DNA of 64,000 bases. It comes from an uncultured Clostridia bacterium. GTDB lineage: Bacteria > Bacillota > Clostridia > Monoglobales > Monoglobaceae. Positions 51,754 to 59,183 of the stretch are shown piece after piece. The first letter of the stretch is position 1, and the number at the start of each line of letters is the position of its first letter. The notes below the pieces were generated by a model that was not told the origin of the DNA, ran no database searches, and was given only the letters and a program-made list of their open reading frames with translations. The position numbers and the translations under genes are program-made. The stretch covers positions 434,001 through 498,000 of the forward strand of contig CAJTWN010000001.1 of the NCBI GenBank assembly GCA_910580105.1, in the 5' to 3' direction.

Positions 51754-51784
51754 AAAAATAGCAGGCAAAAAACTGCCTGCTATT
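51754..51784 (-). terminator. glmS terminator
   Basis: AATAGCAGGC (51757-51766) pairs with GCCTGCTATT (51775-51784), with TTTTTATG following on the minus strand. Confidence 0.85.
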
Positions 51785-51791
51785 ATTCTTT

Positions 51792-53618
51792 TTATTCAAC
51801 TGTAACCGATTTTGCCAAATTTCTCGGCTTATCAATATCCAGTCCCTTAAGCGATGAAACATAATATGAAAACAACTGTAATGGAACCACAACTTCCGAA
51901 GGCATCACCAGGGGATTGCTCTTTGGAACATAGATAACATGGTCCGCCTCATGCTCAATCTCGGTATGGCCTTCTTCTGCTATGGCAATCACAACCGCAC
52001 CTCTTGCCTTGACTTCCTTAATATTACTCAGCATCTTGTCAAAAAGGGATTTCACTGTGCAGAGGGCAACCACCACCGTTCCCTCTTCAATCAGAGCAAT
52101 GGTTCCGTGCTTCAGCTCACCTGCGGCATAAGCCTCGGAATGGATATAGGAAATTTCCTTCAGCTTCAAAGAACCTTCCAGGGCAACCGCATAATCCAGC
52201 GAGCGGCCAAGGAAAAAGACACTCTTGCTGTTATAATATTTTGAGGCAATATACTGAATTTCCCCTTTATTTTCCAGCAATTTTTCTATTTTCTCCGGCA
52301 ATTCTTCCAGCGCCTTGATATATGCCGCAAGTTTTACCGGCTCAATCAGCGAAAGCCGCTGTGCAACATACAACGACAGCATATAAATTGCGTTCAGCTG
52401 TGTGCTGTACGCCTTTGTGGTGGCCACAGCAATTTCCGGGCCGGCCCATGTATAAAGAACATCATCCGCTTCACGAGCAATGGCACTGCCCACCGCATTG
52501 ACAATCGCAAAGGTTCTTCCGCCCAGACGCTTTGCCTCCCGCATAGCAGCAATGGTGTCCGCAGTCTCTCCCGACTGACTGATGACCACAACCAGCGTGC
52601 GTTCATTGACAATTGGGTTTGCATAACGGAATTCCGAAGCCACCGATACCTCAACGGGAATCCTGGTCATCTCTTCGATGACATATTTTCCGACAACGCC
52701 CACATGGTACGCACTGCCGCAGGCAACAATATAGATCTTCTGAATGTTCTTCAGATATTCATCCGAAAGGGATATGTCATCCAGCACAATCGTACCGTCT
52801 TTGATTCTGGGTTTCACCGTATCGGCAATCGCTCTGGGCTGCTCCATAATTTCTTTGAACATAAAATGCTCGTATCCGCCCTTTTCTGCCGCATGAATGT
52901 CCCAGTCCACCGTGTATACCGATTTTGTTACCTCTTCTTTATCGGGATTAAAAACTTTCACCTGATCCGCCGTAAGCATTACAATTTCATTATTTTCCAG
53001 GAAATAAACCTTCCGGGTATGGCTGAGAATTGCCGGAATATCCGATGCAATAAAGTTTTCCCCTTCGCCCAGTCCAACAATCAGCGGACTTTCTTTGCGG
53101 ACAGCCACAAAGGAATCCGGCTGGTCTGCGCACAAGATACCAAGGGCATAAGATCCCTCCACCTTGTTCATGACTTTGATTACCGTGTCAACAATATCGC
53201 CTTCATAATAATATTCCACCAGATGCGCAATCACCTCTGTATCTGTTTCCGACAGGAAGGTGAACCCCTTTTGGGTGAGATAAGTCCGCAGCTTCATATA
53301 ATTCTCGATAATACCATTATGTACCACTGCAAATTTCCCGGACTGGCTCAGGTGCGGATGGGAATTTGTATCCGACGGTTCGCCATGTGTTGCCCAGCGG
53401 GTATGGCCGATGCCCATATTGCCTTTCAGCGCATCCCCTCCATCCAACATATCGCTAAGAATAGAAAGCCGCCCCTTCGACTTTTTCACTTCGATTCCAT
53501 GCTCGGTCATTACAGCAACACCGGCTGAGTCATATCCTCTGTATTCCAACTTTGAAAGCCCTTCCAGCAGGAGAGGCGTTACCTGTTGTTTACCGACATA
53601 GCCAACAATTCCACACAT
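51792..53618 (-). CDS. glmS: Glutamine-fructose-6-phosphate aminotransferase
   Basis: 608 residues from ATG 53618 (GGAGG upstream); the next residue is the catalytic N-terminal Cys (MCGIVGYVG). GlmS makes glucosamine-6-phosphate for peptidoglycan. The glutaminase half has HTRWATHGEPSDTNSHPH. The two SIS sugar-isomerase domains carry ACGSAYHVGVVGKY, SQSGETADTIAA and LGRSLDYAVALEGSLKLKEISY, in shorter blocks, and the protein ends KSVTVE. It starts one base after the glycosyltransferase stop. I see no glmS ribozyme, as the upstream sequence is coding. Confidence 0.97.
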   Translation of the reverse strand: MCGIVGYVGKQQVTPLLLEGLSKLEYRGYDSAGVAVMTEHGIEVKKSKGRLSILSDMLDGGDALKGNMGIGHTRWATHGEPSDTNSHPHLSQSGKFAVVHNGIIENYMKLRTYLTQKGFTFLSETDTEVIAHLVEYYYEGDIVDTVIKVMNKVEGSYALGILCADQPDSFVAVRKESPLIVGLGEGENFIASDIPAILSHTRKVYFLENNEIVMLTADQVKVFNPDKEEVTKSVYTVDWDIHAAEKGGYEHFMFKEIMEQPRAIADTVKPRIKDGTIVLDDISLSDEYLKNIQKIYIVACGSAYHVGVVGKYVIEEMTRIPVEVSVASEFRYANPIVNERTLVVVISQSGETADTIAAMREAKRLGGRTFAIVNAVGSAIAREADDVLYTWAGPEIAVATTKAYSTQLNAIYMLSLYVAQRLSLIEPVKLAAYIKALEELPEKIEKLLENKGEIQYIASKYYNSKSVFFLGRSLDYAVALEGSLKLKEISYIHSEAYAAGELKHGTIALIEEGTVVVALCTVKSLFDKMLSNIKEVKARGAVVIAIAEEGHTEIEHEADHVIYVPKSNPLVMPSEVVVPLQLFSYYVSSLKGLDIDKPRNLAKSVTVE

Positions 53619-53619
53619 A

Positions 53620-54849
53620 TTATATCCTCCAATTCTCACCACAGCGGCCATGATGTTCCGTGTGATACCAGTTGTTTTTACTCTGTCTCAGGATCCCGAT
53701 GAAGAAGACCGGTATCCAGCTCAATATATACAGCAAATATCCAAAGATATTTAATAATATTTTAAAATCCAGTTTTTTATCCATCCATAAACCCAAAAAT
53801 ATCATAAAAAATGTGCCAAAGATATAAAGGTTCAGGCAGACGAAATTCAGCGGATAGATCCACAGCTGAAGAAACCGGGCCTCCCACACACCTGCGCGGA
53901 CAAAAAATGTTCCAAACCAAACGATAAAAAACAGGCAGAATACAAAGGTACTGCACCCATCGCCCCAAAGGGCAAAAATTCTGCTTAACATCCCATTTTT
54001 TATAAATCCCCGGCGATACTTCTTCTGCGCCTGCCAAAGTCCCTGTACCCAGCGGACACGCTGGCGGACAGAAGTACGGAAGGTATCGGGTTTTTCATCG
54101 TATACCACGGCGCGCTTTGCATAGGCAACGCTGTCTCCCTCAAGGGCAAGAGCCAATGTATATTCTGCATCTTCTGCCACACCGGTTTCTGTTTGAACAA
54201 CCGCCAAAAACTGCGCTGCCGCAATCGAAAATCCCGTCCCCTGCAAAGACACAGAAAGTCCCAGATTCCGGCGGCCCATCCGCTGCATCCGGTTCGGCAC
54301 CCAATACCACATAGCATGTGCCAGTGCAATCCAGGAAGTATAGGGATTTTTCACATCCACATATCCCTGCACCACCGGATGGCCGCTGTTGTGCATCCGT
54401 GCCAATTCCAGAAAATAATCCGCGTCCAGTAAATTGTCTGCATCCAGCACCGTAATATAATCATATCCGGCAAGCTTTTCCTTCAATACTGCACATCCAT
54501 ACCGCAGGGCGGCACCCTTTCCGTCCGGGCCGCCGGTCTTTACAACAGCTTCGGCTCCAAAACGTGCGGCAAGCTCTGCCGTTTGATCCATACACCGGTC
54601 GGCAATCACAAATATACCAATCTTTTCCCGGGGATACTCTGTCTTCCGGATAGAATCCAGCAAATCCGGAAGAACCCGCGCCTCGTTATGGGCAGGAATC
54701 AGAACGGCAAAAGAAACCGTCTTATTTTCACCATATCTTTCCTTCTCTGGGAAAAAGGAAAATACCCCAAGTATAAAATAATAAACCGCGATAAAAAAGA
54801 AAAGGAGAAGTACTATGTCCAAAGCAACACCAAATGCGTATGCGTACAC
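53620..54849 (-). CDS. Family 2 membrane glycosyltransferase
   Basis: 409 residues from GTG 54849, preceded by AGGAGGG; the ATG at 54879 lies inside the -10 box. One N-terminal membrane helix is followed by a GT-A domain: LIPAHNEARVLPDLLDS, VLDADNLLDADYF (DxD), GTGFSIAAA, ETGVAEDAEY (catalytic Asp) and the QRVRW motif of processive GT2 enzymes. Four or so C-terminal membrane helices follow. Such enzymes make polysaccharides such as poly-N-acetylglucosamine, cellulose or hyaluronan. Coupling to glmS points to a hexosamine substrate, but this is inference. Confidence 0.85.
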   Translation of the reverse strand: MYAYAFGVALDIVLLLFFFIAVYYFILGVFSFFPEKERYGENKTVSFAVLIPAHNEARVLPDLLDSIRKTEYPREKIGIFVIADRCMDQTAELAARFGAEAVVKTGGPDGKGAALRYGCAVLKEKLAGYDYITVLDADNLLDADYFLELARMHNSGHPVVQGYVDVKNPYTSWIALAHAMWYWVPNRMQRMGRRNLGLSVSLQGTGFSIAAAQFLAVVQTETGVAEDAEYTLALALEGDSVAYAKRAVVYDEKPDTFRTSVRQRVRWVQGLWQAQKKYRRGFIKNGMLSRIFALWGDGCSTFVFCLFFIVWFGTFFVRAGVWEARFLQLWIYPLNFVCLNLYIFGTFFMIFLGLWMDKKLDFKILLNIFGYLLYILSWIPVFFIGILRQSKNNWYHTEHHGRCGENWRI

Positions 54850-54877
54850 AGATTCTCCCTCCTCACGATTATAAAAC

Positions 54878-54906
54878 ATTATAGCTTATTCCCCTTTGAT
54901 TTGCAA
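54878..54906 (-). promoter_or_regulatory. Sigma-A promoter of the glycosyltransferase-glmS operon
   Basis: Minus strand: TTGCAA (54906-54901), 17-base spacer, TATAAT (54883-54878). It sets the GTG at 54849 as the translation start. Confidence 0.85.
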
Positions 54907-55063
54907 GTATAAATATATTAAATTCTATTAACAATTATGACAAATATTCTGCGATATACCGATATAAAGTAACGAAGAACAGACAAATTTCCCCTCAGTG
55001 TATGCAGAATAAGAAAAATTGTCCGGAATTCCAAATTTTTCTTTAAATGTGTTATAAAAGATA

Positions 55064-55092
55064 TAGACAAACATTTTTTGTTGATGTATAAT
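55064..55092 (+). promoter_or_regulatory. Sigma-A promoter of radA
   Basis: TAGACA (55064-55069), 17-base spacer, TATAAT (55087-55092). Confidence 0.75.
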
Positions 55093-55141
55093 AAATATAG
55101 GAAGCAACTATGCTTTATGAATGTTTGACCGGAGGAAATAC

Positions 55142-56503
55142 ATGAAACAAAAAACTGTTTTTGTCTGCACAGAATGCGGCAATGAATCGCCCAAATGGAA
55201 TGGTAAATGTCCTGCCTGCGGCGCATGGAATACATTAATTGAAGATACCATCACGGTCTCTTCTTCAAAAGGCGGAGCAAACGCTAAAACCTTTGTTTCT
55301 GCCTCGACACCGGCAACGCTTTCCAACATCTCGACTTCCGAAGATGCCCGGATTCATACCGGTCTTGCGGAACTGGACCGGGTACTTGGGGGCGGTATTG
55401 TGAAAGGCTCGCTGGTTTTGATTGGCGGCGACCCTGGCATTGGTAAATCGACCATTCTTTTACAAATATGTGAATATCTGGGGAAAAACCAGTCAATCCT
55501 CTATGTATCGGGAGAAGAATCCCAGCGGCAGATAAAGCTGCGGGCCGACCGTCTCGGCGTCCAGACCGAGAATCTGAAGCTCTATACCGAGACCAATATG
55601 GCTAACATTGTGGAAACCATCCAGCGCGAAAAGCCGGATATTTTGATTGTCGACTCTGTACAGACAATGTTCAATCCCGAAATCAATCCTGCACCGGGCA
55701 GCGTCACCCAAATCCGCGACACTGCCGCAACACTGATGCGGATTGCCAAAGAATCTTCCATCGCGACCTTTCTTGTGGGCCACGTCACCAAAGAAGGCTC
55801 GATTGCCGGGCCAAAAGTTTTGGAACACATTGTGGACAGCGTCCTTTATTTTGAAGGTGAACAGCACCGTGCCTACCGCATTATCCGCGCTATTAAAAAC
55901 AGATTCGGTTCCACAAATGAAATCGGTGTTTTTGAGATGGGCTCGGATGGCCTGCATGAAATTCCAAACCCCTCCCTTGCCTTGCTTTCCGGGCGTCCGG
56001 AAGGGGAATCCGGTTCCTGCATCCTCTGCACCATGGAGGGCACACGTCCGGTGCTTGCCGAAGTGCAGGCTCTGGCGGCTCCAACCAACTTTGGGAATCC
56101 GCGGCGGATGACGACAGGTATTGATTTAAACAAGGTTTTGATGCTGCTGGCCGTGTTGGAAAAGCGCGTCGGCCTGCGGATCTCCTCTTATGATGTCTAT
56201 GTCAACGTTGTAGGCGGACTGAAAATGGGGGAACCTGCCATTGATATGGGGATTATCCTGGCCATTGCCTCCAGCTTCCGCAACCGTCCCCTGGACAGCG
56301 GCCTGGTCGCCATTGGTGAAGTCGGACTGACAGGAGAAATCCGGTCCTGCAACTTTTTGGAAAACCGGATTGCAGAAGCAGAAAAGCTGGGTTTCACCAA
56401 ATGTATCATCCCCAGCGCAAACAGCAAAAAATTGCGTAAATTTGATAAAATAGAACTTTATTCATACAACAACATAAGAAAAGTTTTGCAGGATTTTCTA
56501 TAA
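55142..56503 (+). CDS. radA: DNA repair protein RadA (Sms)
   Basis: 453 residues from ATG 55142 behind GGAGG. RadA is a branch-migration ATPase in recombination. The N-terminal zinc finger is CTECGNES..CPACGAW. Walker A is GGDPGIGKST, the Walker B region DILIVDSVQT, and the family signature KNRFGSTNEIG. The C-terminal Lon-like domain has VNVVGGLKMGEPAIDMG. In many Firmicutes disA follows; here the next gene is a CarD-family gene 23 bases downstream. Confidence 0.96.
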   Translation: MKQKTVFVCTECGNESPKWNGKCPACGAWNTLIEDTITVSSSKGGANAKTFVSASTPATLSNISTSEDARIHTGLAELDRVLGGGIVKGSLVLIGGDPGIGKSTILLQICEYLGKNQSILYVSGEESQRQIKLRADRLGVQTENLKLYTETNMANIVETIQREKPDILIVDSVQTMFNPEINPAPGSVTQIRDTAATLMRIAKESSIATFLVGHVTKEGSIAGPKVLEHIVDSVLYFEGEQHRAYRIIRAIKNRFGSTNEIGVFEMGSDGLHEIPNPSLALLSGRPEGESGSCILCTMEGTRPVLAEVQALAAPTNFGNPRRMTTGIDLNKVLMLLAVLEKRVGLRISSYDVYVNVVGGLKMGEPAIDMGIILAIASSFRNRPLDSGLVAIGEVGLTGEIRSCNFLENRIAEAEKLGFTKCIIPSANSKKLRKFDKIELYSYNNIRKVLQDFL

Positions 56504-56526
56504 ATCCCAAACAAGGAGGGGTTTGC

Positions 56527-57006
56527 GTGTTTAAAATCGGTGATAAAATTGCATATCCTATGCATGGCGCCGGTGTCATCGAAGGCGTAGAAAACAAACG
56601 TATTCTCGGCGAAGAGCATCAATATTATATCTTAAAACTCTCTATGGGAGAAATAAAGGTCATGGTGCCCATCGCCAAAATTGAGGAAATCGGCATCCGT
56701 TATGTTGTTTCTGAGGAACAGGCAGACGTTGTGATTCAGGAATTTCGGGCAGATGACAACGATGACAGCGATCAGAACTGGAATAAACGGTACCGCGAGA
56801 ACATCGAAAAACTGAAAATCGGGAAACTCCATGACGTAGCCCATGTGACCAAAACCCTTTTGCTGCGCGATAAACGCAAAAGCCTTTCCAATGCAGAGCG
56901 GAAGATGCTGAACAATGCCAAAAACGTGCTTATCTCAGAACTTGTTCTGTCAAAAAATACCGACTATCAGACAATTGAAAATCTGCTGATGAATCAAATC
57001 TCCTAA
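56527..57006 (+). CDS. CarD-family transcription regulator
   Basis: 159 residues from GTG 56527 behind AGGAGGGG. It begins FKIGDKIAYPMHGAGVIEGVE, with EIKVMVPIAKIEEIGIR completing the Tudor-like domain; the C-terminal helices include LRDKRKSLSNAERKMLNNAKNVL, in shorter blocks. This is the commoner clostridial CarD that sits between radA/disA and ispD. It may modulate rRNA or stress promoters through RNA polymerase. A terminator follows. Confidence 0.92.
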   Translation: MFKIGDKIAYPMHGAGVIEGVENKRILGEEHQYYILKLSMGEIKVMVPIAKIEEIGIRYVVSEEQADVVIQEFRADDNDDSDQNWNKRYRENIEKLKIGKLHDVAHVTKTLLLRDKRKSLSNAERKMLNNAKNVLISELVLSKNTDYQTIENLLMNQIS

Positions 57007-57040
57007 AAAAACATATTGATAAAACAGATGATCAAATTCC

Positions 57041-57066
57041 AAAACGGCGGTTCCTCCGCCGTTTTA
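57041..57066 (+). terminator. Terminator of radA-carD
   Basis: AAAACGGCGG (57041-57050) pairs with CCGCCGTTTT (57056-57065), loop of five. Confidence 0.85.
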
Positions 57067-57070
57067 TAAC

Positions 57071-57190
57071 TAAATTAAGAAGTCCCCCGCCTCTAAGGCG
57101 GCGGGCGCCGCTTAATTTTTTCAGTGGGAGTACAATCTCCCACTGAAAACGTTGAATGACGGGGCAAAGCCCCTTATTGAATAAAGCCAA
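57071..57190 (-). repeat. IS200/IS605-right-end-like fragment, copy 2
   Basis: Three hairpins in a row: CCGCC..GGCGG with outer AAATTAAG/CTTAATTT arms, CAGTGGGAG/CTCCCACTG, and GGGGC/GCCCC. Read on the minus strand it aligns in order with 34948-35055. No transposase frame is attached. Confidence 0.6.
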
Positions 57191-57259
57191 TCATGCAGCA
57201 AAACCATCAGACCCACAACGCACCTTCATGGCTGTGTTTTCATTTTAAGGAGGATATGT

Positions 57260-57955
57260 ATGAACGATAACCATCTTCCCACCACTGCCATCCTCCCCGC
57301 GGCGGGCAGCAGCTCCAGAATGGGCGGAGAACAGAGTAAACAGTTCATCCTTTTACATAATATCCCGGTTCTGGTACGGACAATGCGCGCCTTCGACCGG
57401 GCAGAAGAAATTGACGATGTCATTGTTGTCACCCGTATGCAGGATATACCCATTATCTGGGATATGATCCGGGAATTTGAAATCCAGAAGGTCCGGCTGG
57501 TTGTCCCGGGGGGCAAAACCCGGCAGGAATCTGTATTGCTGGGACTCCGGGAGATTTCCCATCATGGCCTTGTCCTCATCCACGACGGAGCCCGCCCCTT
57601 TGTCCGCCCCGAACAGATCGACGCCATTGCCCGGGCCCTTTATACCAAAGAGGCCGTCACTTTGGGGGTTCCTGTCAAAGATACCATAAAAAGAGCAGAA
57701 AAGGGGCGCATCACAGAAACCATCCCGCGGGAGTCCCTTTATCAGATACAAACCCCCCAAGGATTCCGACTGGATACCATTCTTGCCGCCCATCAAAATG
57801 CAGAATTTGATGCCACCGACGACTGTGCGCTGGCAGAAGCAATGGGCGTCCCGGTCTATGTTCTGCATGGCAGCGACACCAATATAAAAATAACGACACC
57901 TGAAGACCTCCTTCTTGCGGAAGGAATTTTATACGCGGCGCGCAGCTGCCAATAA
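57260..57955 (+). CDS. ispD: 2-C-methyl-D-erythritol 4-phosphate cytidylyltransferase
   Basis: 231 residues behind AAGGAGG. It transfers CMP to methylerythritol phosphate in the non-mevalonate isoprenoid pathway. The nucleotide-binding opening AILPAAGSSSRMGGEQSKQF has the conserved Arg and Lys. HDGARPFVRPEQI and TDDCALAEAMG with NIKITTPEDLLLAE are family motifs. It starts about 70 bases beyond repeat copy 2 and is followed by ispF. Confidence 0.96.
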   Translation: MNDNHLPTTAILPAAGSSSRMGGEQSKQFILLHNIPVLVRTMRAFDRAEEIDDVIVVTRMQDIPIIWDMIREFEIQKVRLVVPGGKTRQESVLLGLREISHHGLVLIHDGARPFVRPEQIDAIARALYTKEAVTLGVPVKDTIKRAEKGRITETIPRESLYQIQTPQGFRLDTILAAHQNAEFDATDDCALAEAMGVPVYVLHGSDTNIKITTPEDLLLAEGILYAARSCQ

Positions 57956-58004
57956 ACAGCGGAAACAGAAAACCATTGTCCGCATTTACGTTCCGCCATC
58001 CGAA

Positions 58005-58103
58005 TGTGCTTCATTTGTAATTTACTTGCGATTTACCTGTACTTCACTTGTGCTTTATCTGTTCTTCACCTGGGATTCATCCGTGCTTCATTTGTGCTTC
58101 ATA
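58005..58103 (+). repeat. Tandem repeat, nine units of exactly 11 nt
   Basis: Units such as TGTGCTTCATT, TGTACTTCACT, TGTTCTTCACC and TGTGCTTCATA follow without gaps between ispD and ispF. Positions 1-2 (TG), 6-7 (TT) and 9 (A) are nearly invariant. Confidence 0.88.
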
Positions 58104-58170
58104 AAAAATCTTTATAAATAATTGAAAACAAAGCCCGTCAGTACGTTTACGGGCAGAAAGGATATGAAAA

Positions 58171-58644
58171 ATGCGTATTGGATTTGGATACGATGTTCAT
58201 CAACTGATCACCGGACGGCCGCTGATTATGGGTGGTATGCAGATACCCCACACCCACGGCCTTCTGGGGCATTCCGATGCAGATGTACTTTTACATGCCA
58301 TTATGGATGCCCTGCTGGGTGCAGCCGGATTGGGCGACATTGGCCGCCACTTTCCGGACACAGATCCGGCCTATAAAGGCGCAGACAGCAAAGCGCTGCT
58401 TGCCCGCGTAAAATCCCTGCTGGAAAAAGAGGGCTATTCCATTGAAAACATTGACAGCACCATCATTGCCCAGGCGCCCAAATTTGCGCCCCACCTTGCA
58501 GCAATGACCGAAACCATCGAAAATATTCTTGACCTCTCTTCCGGACAAATCAATATCAAAGCCACCACTACGGAACACCTCGGTTTTGAAGGCCGGAAAG
58601 AAGGGATTTCCGCCTGTGCAGTCTGCCTGCTCAATCATCGGTAA
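58171..58644 (+). CDS. ispF: 2-C-methyl-D-erythritol 2,4-cyclodiphosphate synthase
   Basis: 157 residues, ATG 58171 with GAAAGG upstream. It forms the cyclic diphosphate in the same pathway as IspD. The zinc ligands are in GYDVHQL (Asp8, His10) and HSDADVLLHAIMDA (His). GDIGRHFPDTDP and the C-terminal TTTEHLGFEGRKEGISACAV are diagnostic. It is separated from ispD by 215 bases holding the 11-nt tandem repeat, whereas the two are usually adjacent or fused. Confidence 0.97.
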   Translation: MRIGFGYDVHQLITGRPLIMGGMQIPHTHGLLGHSDADVLLHAIMDALLGAAGLGDIGRHFPDTDPAYKGADSKALLARVKSLLEKEGYSIENIDSTIIAQAPKFAPHLAAMTETIENILDLSSGQINIKATTTEHLGFEGRKEGISACAVCLLNHR

Positions 58645-58700
58645 TCGCCTTTTAATTTGGAACATTTTTCAAAAAACGGGGAAATCGGAATAATATTCCA

Positions 58701-58750
58701 TTTAATTCAGTATAATTGCTTATAATTAGATATAATTGGGTATAATTCAG
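58701..58750 (+). repeat. Tandem repeat, five units of 10 nt (TATAATTNNN)
   Basis: TTTAATTCAG, TATAATTGCT, TATAATTAGA, TATAATTGGG and TATAATTCAG follow in register, with a sixth degenerate unit running into the groES -35 box. The array places -10-like hexamers once per helical turn. Confidence 0.85.
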
Positions 58751-58751
58751 T

Positions 58752-58780
58752 TTGATTTATACCCAATTTTTTTGTATGAT
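58752..58780 (+). promoter_or_regulatory. Sigma-A promoter of groESL
   Basis: TTGATT (58752-58757), 17-base spacer, TATGAT (58775-58780), with the CIRCE element over the start point. Confidence 0.85.
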
Positions 58781-58788
58781 ACACAGTG

Positions 58789-58815
58789 TTAGCACTCGGA
58801 TGCCCGGAGTGCTAA
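58789..58815 (+). promoter_or_regulatory. CIRCE operator (HrcA site)
   Basis: Perfect TTAGCACTC-N9-GAGTGCTAA, the full consensus. It predicts HrcA repression of groESL, relieved by heat shock. Confidence 0.98.
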
Positions 58816-58862
58816 CAAACCAAAAAGTTTTCAATTAAAAGATATATAAGGAGGAAAAAATC

Positions 58863-59147
58863 ATGAACATTAAACCATTGGCAGACAGAGTTGTCATCAA
58901 AATGCTGGAAGCTGAGGAAACCACCAAAAGCGGTATCATTCTGGCAGGTTCGGCAAAAGAAAAACCACAGGTTGCTGAGGTAATTGCAGTTGGCCCCGGC
59001 GGCGTTGTTGACGGCAAGGAAGTCAAGATGGAACTTGCAGTCGGCGACAGAGTTATCATGAGCAAATATGCAGGTACTGAAGTGAAACTTGACGGCGAAG
59101 AAGTTATCATCCTCCGCCAAAGCGACATCCTCGCAAAGATTGACTAA
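58863..59147 (+). CDS. groS: Co-chaperonin GroES
   Basis: 94 residues, normal length. It caps the GroEL cavity. NIKPLADRVVIKMLEAEETTKSGI, in shorter blocks, opens the protein, the mobile loop is TKSGIILAGSAKEKPQ, and GDRVIMSKYAGTEVKLDGEE follows. A GGAGG site precedes it, and the CIRCE element lies in the leader. Confidence 0.98.
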   Translation: MNIKPLADRVVIKMLEAEETTKSGIILAGSAKEKPQVAEVIAVGPGGVVDGKEVKMELAVGDRVIMSKYAGTEVKLDGEEVIILRQSDILAKID

Positions 59148-59183
59148 TTTCAGCATCATATACTAAATTTGGAGGTAATCATT

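Larger units (their letters stand above)
51439..51791. other. Leader of the dockerin gene and glmS terminator
   Basis: It carries the promoter at 51661-51689, a leader of about 215 bases with a terminator-like hairpin at 51504-51539, and the glmS terminator. No coding frame is visible. Confidence 0.7.

Noticed and set aside
53619..53700. glmS ribozyme upstream of glmS
   Set aside because: The sequence directly upstream is the coding end of the glycosyltransferase; no ribozyme core is visible.
57915..58121. 68-residue frame over the ispD end and 11-nt repeats
   Set aside because: It begins inside ispD in another frame with no ribosome site; repeat-driven hydrophobic composition.
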